DNA of 64,000 nt from an uncultured bacterium (GTDB lineage Bacteria; Spirochaetota; UBA4802; JAGODF01). Below are positions 53,796 through 61,443 of the stretch, piece by piece. The position numbers and the translations under genes are program-made. Under the pieces are notes generated by a model. The model had not been told where the DNA came from, made no database searches, and worked only from the letters and a program-made list of their open reading frames with translations. Every line of letters begins with the position of its first letter. The stretch's first letter is position 1. The stretch covers positions 50,791 through 114,790 of the forward strand of contig CAKZSV010000006.1 of NCBI GenBank assembly GCA_937921485.1, written 5' to 3'.

Positions 53796-55094
53796 TTATG
53801 CCCGTTCAAGAATGATTGCATTGCCAATCGCGCCGCCCGCGCATCCAGCCACCACACCATATTTCTCGCCGCTTTCTTTCAATCGATAGGCGCAGGTTGT
53901 CACCAGCCTCCCGCCGGTGGCACCGAAGGGATGGCCAAGCGAAAGCGAACCACCGTAGATATTGAGCTTATTTACATCAAGATCGCCCACTTTGCGGGAA
54001 AGTCCCAGCCGCTCGCGCGCGAATTTTTCAGATCCCAGGCACTTGATATTTGCCACCATCTGTGCGCCGAAGGCTTCATGGATTTCCCAGACGCCTATGT
54101 CGGAAAATTTCAATCGTGCCTTTTCAAGCGCACGCGGAATCGCAAACGACGGTCCGAGCAAAAGCTCCGTTTCAATCATCTGCGCGGTGTAGGCATATGC
54201 CTTGAGATATGCGAGGGGCTTGAGGCCAAGCTTTTTTGCTTTTTTTTCGCTCATCAGAAGCACCGCGGATGCACCGTCGGTGAGAAAGGAGGCATTGCCC
54301 GCAGTCACCGTGCCGTAACGGCGGTCGAACGCGGGCTTTAACTTTGAAAGCTTATCCAGCACCGCATTTTCCCGCGGGCCGTTATCGCGGTCCACCGCAC
54401 GGCTTTTACCCGGAGGTACCACCGGAACCACTTCTCTTTTTAAAATGCCGGCCTTCCAGGCAGCAAGTGCCCGCTGATGCGACATCTCCGCGTACTGGTC
54501 CTGTTCTTCGCGGGAGATACCGAGCCGCTTCGCGATACGGTCGGCATTATCGCCCATAGTGTGCTGGACGGCATACTCGTTGATGGAAGGCCGCTCGGGC
54601 ACAATAAAATCCGAAAGCTTCATCCCTTTTAAAAGCTTCAGCTTCCCGATTATGCCGCGCGGCCGTTTGAACATGGTGAGGTCCAGAATGAACCTTCGAT
54701 ACTTCTTTGAAATCTTTATATCCGGATCGGAAAAGCTTTCCACACCGCCGGCTATCACCGCTTCAGCCTGTCCACAGGCAATGAGATTAGCTCCGTTGGT
54801 GATTGCCATGTTTGCGGAGATACAGGCCACCGTGCAGGTATGCGCCGGAATGGAGTCAGGAAGCCCCGCGCCAAGCATAATCTCACGCGCCACATTGGTT
54901 GTGGCGATATCGGTTGAGACACAACCCATGATGACATGATTAATATCCTTACCGGAGACGCCCGTTTTGGCAATGAGTCCTTTGACTGCGTGTCGACCGA
55001 CTTCCCAGGCCATCATGTCGATAAAATCGGTGCCGGAGCGCAAAAAAGGCGTTCTACAACCATCGATGATTGCAATTCTGTTCTGAGCCGGCAT
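53796..55094 (-). CDS. Acetyl-CoA acyltransferase (thiolase)
   Basis: This thiolase cleaves 3-ketoacyl-CoA to shorten the acyl chain by acetyl-CoA. The N-terminal cysteine region reads HTCTVACISANMAITNGAN, containing the nucleophilic cysteine. The C-terminal part shows IWEIHEAFGAQM (catalytic histidine region), GGSLSLGHPFGATGGRLV and CAGGAIGNAIILE. At 432 residues it is longer than the usual 390, with an added segment near FKRPRGIIGKLKLLKGMKL. The start at 55094 follows a strong AAGGAGG. It heads the minus-strand beta-oxidation operon. Confidence 0.93.
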   Translation of the reverse strand: MPAQNRIAIIDGCRTPFLRSGTDFIDMMAWEVGRHAVKGLIAKTGVSGKDINHVIMGCVSTDIATTNVAREIMLGAGLPDSIPAHTCTVACISANMAITNGANLIACGQAEAVIAGGVESFSDPDIKISKKYRRFILDLTMFKRPRGIIGKLKLLKGMKLSDFIVPERPSINEYAVQHTMGDNADRIAKRLGISREEQDQYAEMSHQRALAAWKAGILKREVVPVVPPGKSRAVDRDNGPRENAVLDKLSKLKPAFDRRYGTVTAGNASFLTDGASAVLLMSEKKAKKLGLKPLAYLKAYAYTAQMIETELLLGPSFAIPRALEKARLKFSDIGVWEIHEAFGAQMVANIKCLGSEKFARERLGLSRKVGDLDVNKLNIYGGSLSLGHPFGATGGRLVTTCAYRLKESGEKYGVVAGCAGGAIGNAIILERA

Positions 55095-55129
55095 AATGCC
55101 TCCTTGTATCAATCTTACCAGATTTAGAA

Positions 55130-55152
55130 GTAATATTGTAATATTGTAATAC
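55130..55152. promoter_or_regulatory. Tandem 8-mers upstream of thiolase operon
   Basis: GTAATATT occurs twice, followed by GTAATAC, giving a 23-base run with an 8-base period. It lies 36 to 58 bases upstream of the thiolase start. The 10-base end ATTGTAATAC also occurs in the palindrome region at 35547-35556. It may be a regulator-binding site, but no regulator gene is linked. Confidence 0.4.
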
Positions 55153-55277
55153 AAAGATAGCATTCAACAAATATATCGTCAATGAATTTTTTAATAAAAA
55201 ATTCTTAGTAGCGAGAGCTAATTCTTAATTGATGAACGCTTGACAGCCATAGCTCCGCCACTGACGATGCTTCCGGG

Positions 55278-55293
55278 AAGGGCTCTGACCCCC
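55278..55293. repeat. Short REP-like motif, second copy
   Basis: This is the same 15-base AAGGGCTCTGACCCC seen at 35488, one base longer here (CCCCC). It is followed by a T-run at 55294-55300. Confidence 0.5.
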
Positions 55294-55303
55294 TTTTTTT
55301 GCT

Positions 55304-55660
55304 ATGTTTTTACTCAATATCTCAGATGGAAGCCGCTATGACTGTACCGAAGAGTGGTGGCATACGCTCCTTGAAATGGCCAGAGAAGCCGGATGGCAGC
55401 CGATGGGAAGCGTTCTCGATTTAGCTTTTCAGCTCTTTGTACATCCCGAGCCGAATTACCTTTTCGAAAGCCAGCTTTTCGTGACACTATACCTGCACCA
55501 CTATTGCCTCAACTGGAACGGCGAGTATGCAAATCCGGAGTATCAAATTGTGCGAGATGAAGATGCCCAGAACATGCATCAGGCACTTGAATATGCTCAA
55601 GCGGAGGGGAGGATTTTAGCATTCATCGGGAAGGGAAGTTTCAGGGTGTGCCCGGAGTAA
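55304..55660 (+). CDS. Small protein of unknown function
   Basis: This 118-residue soluble protein has no recognised domain. It contains aromatic residues early (YDCTEEWWHTLLEMAREAGW) and a possible helix (NMHQALEYAQAEGRILAFIG), without a signal peptide. No ribosome binding site is clear, and the start is directly after a T-rich stretch. It lies between the REP-like motif and repeat copy D. A real gene is likely, since the codon usage and open length look natural. Confidence 0.5.
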   Translation: MFLLNISDGSRYDCTEEWWHTLLEMAREAGWQPMGSVLDLAFQLFVHPEPNYLFESQLFVTLYLHHYCLNWNGEYANPEYQIVRDEDAQNMHQALEYAQAEGRILAFIGKGSFRVCPE

Positions 55661-55712
55661 CTCCGGCAGGAAAGATTCTATGACATGCCAAATAAAGCTA
55701 TTACCCTTCATT

Positions 55713-55831
55713 ATGGACACCTCCAAAAACCGCTTTCATCCTTAAAATTAGCATCAAAGAAAGCGGTTTTTACTTATATATTGTGCCCACAAGGGAACAT
55801 CCTTATACATGGTTTTTAGAAGTTCCCTTAT
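55713..55831 (+). repeat. Dispersed 119-bp two-hairpin element, copy D (full)
   Basis: This copy has the same length as copies A and B. The inner stem AAAAACCGCTTTC/GAAAGCGGTTTTT is perfect, and the second hairpin GGGAAC/GTTCCC is intact, extended to AAGGGAAC/GTTCCCTT. The outer left arm has one change (GGACAC). The right end encodes the last residues GTSKNHV and the stop codon of the serine hydrolase gene on the minus strand. Confidence 0.9.
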
Positions 55832-57344
55832 TTTTAACTTTCGGCAAAACCGCAGAAAAAATCATCACAATTGCAGCAAATAAAATCATCCACCCACACC
55901 ATTGAGAAAGAACGGGAAACAATGACGTAAAAAATAAATATTGCTGAGTTAAAGCCCATATCAGCAACAATATAAGCAAGCAGGCAGTACCTATTGCTAC
56001 ACCGCGCTGAATCCGGCCATGTTTTGAAAAGGGGTTAAACCTGCGCATTCCGATGCTGTACTCAATTGTAATTCGTATTCCCAAAACAGAAACAATGCCA
56101 ATAACAATACACAGTATAACCCAGAGAATCTGTTCAGCCCAAACGATATAGCCCATACCGATTGAGGGCAGTCCAAGCCATTTAGCCCAGTCTAGTAATA
56201 TATGAGCAAAAAGCGGCCAACTCCGCTGACTGTTGGCCAGCATGACAATGCCATCACCGGTTTCAGGTATTGAATGGAAGTGTGACATCCATCCAGTACC
56301 CTGCCCGCCATGCGAAACCGCCCAGGTGCCACCTGAAAATTTTTCGATGAAATGCCCCAATCCATACGCTTCAAACGCAAAGCCATATAATCCTGATATG
56401 TTAACAGCGGGCGAATAGAGTATTTTGATACTCTGATCTTTCAAGATCTGTGGAGCACCTTCACGAAATCCGCTCATACCGGCAATAATAAAAGTTGCAA
56501 TATCATCGGCAGTCGAAAAAAGCCCACCGGAAGCCCTATCGGGATATACATACACAGGTACCGGCCTGCCATGCAGATCGTGGCCATTGGGGACCGGCGG
56601 GTCAAACGATGCACTCCATGAAAAACTTGAATGATGCATCCCCAGAGGCAATAAAATATTGTTCATCATATATTCAGAAAAATTCTGACCTGTCACCTCT
56701 TCGATCAGCAGTTCAACGAGATTAAATCCGGTGTTTGAATATGAAAATTCACTACCAGGCTCCCGAATGAGAATTGCATCTTTTGAAAGGCGGTCCCGCA
56801 AAGAAGGAACCTCGCCTTTTGGATCGTACAATTCGCCAATAGTTCCCAGCGGCATTCCAGATGTATGGCTCAAAAGCATTCGTACTGTCACTCTTTCAAT
56901 TGAAAAAGCTGATTGCGGGAAGCGCCATTTTTTAATATAGTGAGTGATTGGCCGATCAAGATCCACCAGACCCTGCTCAAGCAATCTCATCAACCCCCAT
57001 GCCGTTACCGGTTTGGATATCGACTCAACCCGGCATACCGTATTTACTGTCATCTTTCGATTTTTTTCACGATCTGCATATCCATACGCCTGCGACCACG
57101 CTATTTTCCCCTGTCTTACAATTGAGATACCTAAACCAGGGATATTATACTTTTTCATCAAAATAGGTATCTTCTTGTCGATGTGAGTGGCAAATACGGT
57201 TAGAGAGACATGCTCATCGATTGCAGTGAAGCTGCAAAAGTTCATTTGTGTAAAAAATATGGCACTATTAATTATAAGTATAGTGCAAATCGAGAATACG
57301 GGATGCATTATTGCTTTATATAAACGAAAGCACCACTTGCTCAT
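55803..57344 (-). CDS. Membrane serine hydrolase of the beta-lactamase family
   Basis: This protein of about 513 residues has a class C beta-lactamase-like domain (S12 peptidase). The nucleophile lies in RVESISKPVTAW (SxxK), near residue 108. The second motif is FSYSNTGFNL (YxN), and HGGQGTGW is the likely third-motif equivalent. The N-terminus has one membrane segment (PVFSICTILIINSAIFF) and the C-terminal 130 residues contain four or so more. Start at 57344 is supported by GAGG five bases upstream; the frame extends to 57416. The last residues come from repeat copy D, so the tail has been altered. Confidence 0.85.
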   Translation of the reverse strand: MSKWCFRLYKAIMHPVFSICTILIINSAIFFTQMNFCSFTAIDEHVSLTVFATHIDKKIPILMKKYNIPGLGISIVRQGKIAWSQAYGYADREKNRKMTVNTVCRVESISKPVTAWGLMRLLEQGLVDLDRPITHYIKKWRFPQSAFSIERVTVRMLLSHTSGMPLGTIGELYDPKGEVPSLRDRLSKDAILIREPGSEFSYSNTGFNLVELLIEEVTGQNFSEYMMNNILLPLGMHHSSFSWSASFDPPVPNGHDLHGRPVPVYVYPDRASGGLFSTADDIATFIIAGMSGFREGAPQILKDQSIKILYSPAVNISGLYGFAFEAYGLGHFIEKFSGGTWAVSHGGQGTGWMSHFHSIPETGDGIVMLANSQRSWPLFAHILLDWAKWLGLPSIGMGYIVWAEQILWVILCIVIGIVSVLGIRITIEYSIGMRRFNPFSKHGRIQRGVAIGTACLLILLLIWALTQQYLFFTSLFPVLSQWCGWMILFAAIVMIFSAVLPKVKNKGTSKNHV

Positions 57345-57419
57345 AGATTCCTCAATATCTGACACAACACTTTCGCATGATTGCTCAAAAACCTCTTTAC
57401 CACACACTGAATACATAGT

Positions 57420-57762
57420 TGTTTGTCAATATGATTCCACACCTGGTGATTTTCTTCTTTCATCTAAGTACGAATCATCATTCGACACCACTGCCGGCAT
57501 ACTGGGATATTTTGACCCGCAAGAATCCTACGAGTACACTATATCATTTGTGCAAAAGGTAAACTCATTTTCCGGCTACGTGAAACACACAACATTGAAC
57601 GAAGTCGAAGCGCGCTTTTCGATTATCGAGCATTTATATGCATCAAACGGCGATGGCATTTCTGCAGGCAGCATGAACGTGAATGTAAACTATACCGGTT
57701 CATATGCAGTAAGCGAATCAAACCCGAAAAGGTGCGAGCAATTCATCGCGCGATGCGCACGC
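57420..57762 (+). pseudogene. Probable orphan C-terminal gene fragment
   Basis: An open stretch of about 115 codons fills the gap between the hydrolase and the DUF4143 genes. It reads AGILGYFDPQESYEYTISFV, KHTTLNEVEARFSIIEHLYA and then DGISAGSMNVNVNYTGSYAV. The codon usage is protein-like. No plausible start or family was found, and the frame continues antisense into the flanking genes at both ends. A decayed secreted protein is possible. Confidence 0.35.
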
Positions 57763-59001
57763 CTACATCAATTCCCACCAGGGAATCCAGCGCACCTTTG
57801 TAGTGCGCACAACTGTTTCTGCGTATCCAGAGAGATTTACGATGTAGGCTTCCTTCGGAGAATACCGCGCAATGAAATTGTGCAATGACCTTCCCACCGT
57901 ATCGTTATGAACGCTGGAAAATTTAACTTCAAAGGGCAAAAGTTCCATTCCCATATCCACAACAAAATCCACTTCAGCTTTATCTCTGGTGCGCCAGTAA
58001 TGGATTTCAGCGTTTGAATTTTTGTATTTTCCTTTTAAAAGCAAAAAAATTACATTTTGAAAAATGAATTTAGCATCAGGCTGCAACAGACGTCCAAATC
58101 TTCCATTGACGAAATTCATCAAACCCACGTCGTTGAAATACGCGATTTTCGCTTTGGTCAATTCTTTCCGCACATTTCGATAAAAAGGGCTGACGAGTGA
58201 AACAATAAATGTCTTCCCCGCATAATCGAGATAATTCTGAACAGTTTGAATAGAAATGCCAAGCGTTGATGAAAGCTCTGATATATTTACAATCCTTCCA
58301 GCCTGTGCAGCAAGAATACGTATCAAATTCTTAAATGCACTAATCTTTTCAACTTTCAATAAATACGTAATGTCTTTTTCAAGATAGCTGGTATAGATAT
58401 CGTTTATGACATCAATTTTATCTTTTTCCAGATCTGCCAGTACAACACGCGGATAACCTCCATAATTCATATACTCGAAAAGCAGGATGTCCGCTTCTGC
58501 AGCATGTGAAGAACAATACTCTTTTAGTTTATTATGATACTGATAGTTTGTTTTATAGTTAAAAAATTCATGCACTGAAATAGATGATAACTCAAATACT
58601 TTTTTCCGACCTACCAGCGATTCATGGATTTTCTCTTTTAATTCCAAACTTCCGGAACCCGAAACGATGAATTTATACGGCAGGTCCATATCGTAGAGCG
58701 CTTTTAAAAACAAACCGGCATTTTCTTTTCGCTGGATTTCATCAATAAATATATACGCCGGATTATTTCCACACTCAAGCCGCAATTTTTGAATGAACGA
58801 TTGCTGTGATGTAAAATGGACAGAGTCCCTCTCAAAATCTAGATTCATAAACAAATTTTTATTTGCTCGCTGCGAAAGGCTTTCGGCTACCATTTTCATA
58901 ATTGTCGTTTTCCCTGCCTGCCGTGGACCAATAATGAGAGAGATTTCTTTTTTGTCTATATGCGACATAATATCAGGATACATGTCTCTTTTTATAATCA
59001 T
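57763..59001 (-). CDS. ATPase of the DUF4143 family
   Basis: This 412-residue protein has an AAA-type ATPase domain with Walker A GPRQAGKTT (residues 25-33) and Walker B AYIFIDEIQR, then a sensor-like SGSGSLELKEKI. The C-terminal DUF4143 domain reads KAKIAYFNDVGLMNFVNGRF, followed by EIHYWRTRDKAEVDFVVDMG, which resembles a PD-(D/E)XK-type fold. Such ATPases are often single mobile genes, sometimes tied to toxin-antitoxin or defence. The function is unknown. It stands alone on the minus strand. Confidence 0.85.
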   Translation of the reverse strand: MIIKRDMYPDIMSHIDKKEISLIIGPRQAGKTTIMKMVAESLSQRANKNLFMNLDFERDSVHFTSQQSFIQKLRLECGNNPAYIFIDEIQRKENAGLFLKALYDMDLPYKFIVSGSGSLELKEKIHESLVGRKKVFELSSISVHEFFNYKTNYQYHNKLKEYCSSHAAEADILLFEYMNYGGYPRVVLADLEKDKIDVINDIYTSYLEKDITYLLKVEKISAFKNLIRILAAQAGRIVNISELSSTLGISIQTVQNYLDYAGKTFIVSLVSPFYRNVRKELTKAKIAYFNDVGLMNFVNGRFGRLLQPDAKFIFQNVIFLLLKGKYKNSNAEIHYWRTRDKAEVDFVVDMGMELLPFEVKFSSVHNDTVGRSLHNFIARYSPKEAYIVNLSGYAETVVRTTKVRWIPWWELM

Positions 59002-59080
59002 AGCTATAATATAGTGCGAGAAAAATAAAAGTCAAGTTATATTTTTATCATTTTAAAACTGGCGTTCGTTGATGTGCAAT

Positions 59081-61429
59081 TCAGCTTCGGAATTCCCTCA
59101 GAAAATCGCTGTCTGCGTTCGCCACTTTCGGCTTGAACAATACCAGAAGCGCAGGGAGAAAAATGATATCCCCGATGAGCGCGAAGAGCATCGCAAATGC
59201 AGTGAGCACACCGAATGCCTGCGTGGGTTTGATGGTGCCAAGGATGAGCACAAAAAAACCCATGAAAAGCACTACCGACGTGATGACCACGGGTTTACCT
59301 ACATCGCGGAAGGTTTTCAGCAGCGCTTCCTCCCGATTCTGAGCAATTGCCATGTTGCGGGTGTACCAGGTGATGATGTGGATGGTGTCGTCCACCGCGA
59401 TGCCGAGCGTGACACTGGCAATCATGATGGTGGACACATCTAAAGGAATGCCGAGCCATCCCATAAGCCCCATCGTCATGGCAATGGGAAGTATATTTGG
59501 TATCATGGCAACGATGGCGAGCCAGAATCTTCGGCACACCATGTACATCATCACAAAGATAATGCACAGCGCCACGATGAAGCTGTTGCGCTGACTCTCT
59601 TTGAGCTTGAACTCCATGTTCAGATACATCGAAGAAAGGCCGGTGATTTTGTAGCTAAAGTCTTCGCCAAGGGTTTTCGCCATGTACGCAACAATATAGT
59701 TATGAATTCGCTGTGCGGTCTCGTTGGTATCCCACTTCGAAAGAAACGATATCCGCGCTTCTTTCCGGTCAGGAGAAACAATCCGGTCGAGCACGTCGGC
59801 TTCGCCGAGTTCATAGTAATCCATAATATCGGTACGGGATTCGGGAATTTTTCTGAACAATTCATTGCCATTATTGAACGCTTTATGCACCTCTTTGAAA
59901 TAATCCACAAGCGAAAACGCGTTGGTAAACTGAGGCACGGCTGTGCGCAGATGTGTTTGAATTTCATCAAGAAGCTTCAAACTTTCAGGGTGCGTGAAAT
60001 CTTTGTGCGGATTTTTCGCCTGAAAGAGCATCACGAAGGGGATGGTGCCTCCCATGTTTTCTTCTATGAAGGTGATATCCTGGCGTATGGAGTTCGATGC
60101 GGGAAGATAATTCATCGTGTTCGTTTCAAACTTCAATCGAAACATGCCGTAGATAGAAAACACAAAAATAAGAACAAGTACCGCAAACATTGCGCGATGA
60201 TGTGCAACTGTAACATTGCAAATTCTTTGCAAACAGTTCATCAAACGATCGTCGATAGCAGGAATTTCTGAAGGCGGAAGATCAGCCTTCTCATCGTGTT
60301 CCCGGCTCCGATTGAGTCGCAACCGGCCTTTGAAAAGCATAAGCACAGAGGTAATAAAGAGCATGGTGAGCAAAAAGGCAAATCCCACGCCGATGGTGGT
60401 AAACACACCCATCACGCGTGCAGGCCGGATGGAACTGGTCGCAAATGACGCAAAACCCGCCATGGTGGTGAGGCTGGTGAAAAGACAGGGAAGCCACACG
60501 TTGCGCACCGTATTGTGAACGGCGGCAACGTGATCGCCGCCATTGAGTTCGTACATCTCCCTGAAATGCGCCAGGATATGGATGGAGTCCGCAACAGAAA
60601 TTGCTAGCAATATTGGAGCCATCACCGTGGTAACGATATTGAAGGTCTCCCCTGCCAAGGAAAAAAAGCCAATGCCCCATACCAGACAGATGAGCAAATT
60701 CAGCTGGCATAGAACCGAAAGCGATATCTTCTTCAGCATCAGCCACACCACAATAAAAATGAGAATAAAGGTGATCGGCGTAAAGCTTAAAAAGTCTTTT
60801 CGTGAAAGGGTATTCATTTCAATTTCCACAAATGGAACACCCGCAAATCGAAGTGTTACCGCGCTTCCGGCAATCGCTCGCGCATGCTCCATCACCGAAA
60901 GTAGAATGCGGCGCTTCTGCTCGTTGTCGCTTAAGGCAACAAGTTCGAATAAAATTGCCGTTGTTTTTCCATCGGCAGATATGATATTACCGCCAATCGT
61001 TTTGTTTGCCAGCGCGCGGCGCTTTATCGCCTGCAAATCCATGGCAGCAAAATCGCCATCAGGAATGATGTTCTCGAAGGCGATGGTATCGTTTCTTCCC
61101 ACCGGCTCTTTTGTTTCCGTGAGGCTGAAGACGCGCTGCACACCGCCGATTTCCCGCAGTTTTTTTGAAATTTCGCGCACGATGGCGAGATTTTTGGGTG
61201 TAAAGATATCGTCGGATTTAAAGACAATCACGCCGAGCTCTTCGTTGCCATACACCTTCTGAAAGCGCTTGTAGAATAAAAGGTCGGGGTCGTCGGCCTC
61301 GAAATAGATGTCCACGTGATTGTGAAACTTCTGGCGGGCGAAGAAAAAGGCAAACGGCACGGTGAGGATGATGACGATACCTATAATTATTTTGTAATGC
61401 ACAATGACATAGTCGGCGATTTTTTTCAT
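59081..61429 (-). CDS. RND/MMPL-superfamily exporter
   Basis: This 782-residue membrane protein has two halves of similar design. Each has a large periplasmic loop after the first membrane segment, then five segments in a row. Typical is the membrane helix with AISVADSIHILAHFREMYEL in the first half and LGIAVDDTIHIITWYTRN in the second, where the acidic residues carry the proton path. It resembles MMPL-type exporters for lipids or hopanoids, shorter than the 1000-residue RND pumps. It probably moves a hydrophobic molecule. It is in one operon with the porin-like and TetR genes. Confidence 0.9.
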   Translation of the reverse strand: MKKIADYVIVHYKIIIGIVIILTVPFAFFFARQKFHNHVDIYFEADDPDLLFYKRFQKVYGNEELGVIVFKSDDIFTPKNLAIVREISKKLREIGGVQRVFSLTETKEPVGRNDTIAFENIIPDGDFAAMDLQAIKRRALANKTIGGNIISADGKTTAILFELVALSDNEQKRRILLSVMEHARAIAGSAVTLRFAGVPFVEIEMNTLSRKDFLSFTPITFILIFIVVWLMLKKISLSVLCQLNLLICLVWGIGFFSLAGETFNIVTTVMAPILLAISVADSIHILAHFREMYELNGGDHVAAVHNTVRNVWLPCLFTSLTTMAGFASFATSSIRPARVMGVFTTIGVGFAFLLTMLFITSVLMLFKGRLRLNRSREHDEKADLPPSEIPAIDDRLMNCLQRICNVTVAHHRAMFAVLVLIFVFSIYGMFRLKFETNTMNYLPASNSIRQDITFIEENMGGTIPFVMLFQAKNPHKDFTHPESLKLLDEIQTHLRTAVPQFTNAFSLVDYFKEVHKAFNNGNELFRKIPESRTDIMDYYELGEADVLDRIVSPDRKEARISFLSKWDTNETAQRIHNYIVAYMAKTLGEDFSYKITGLSSMYLNMEFKLKESQRNSFIVALCIIFVMMYMVCRRFWLAIVAMIPNILPIAMTMGLMGWLGIPLDVSTIMIASVTLGIAVDDTIHIITWYTRNMAIAQNREEALLKTFRDVGKPVVITSVVLFMGFFVLILGTIKPTQAFGVLTAFAMLFALIGDIIFLPALLVLFKPKVANADSDFLREFRS

Positions 61430-61443
61430 GGGTTAAGACCCCT

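Noticed and set aside
53190..54341. A 383-codon plus-strand open frame across the fadB/thiolase junction
   Set aside because: Antisense shadow of two conserved enzymes.
57187..57888. A 233-codon plus-strand open frame
   Set aside because: Both ends are antisense to well-supported genes; only the middle part is kept as a possible fragment.
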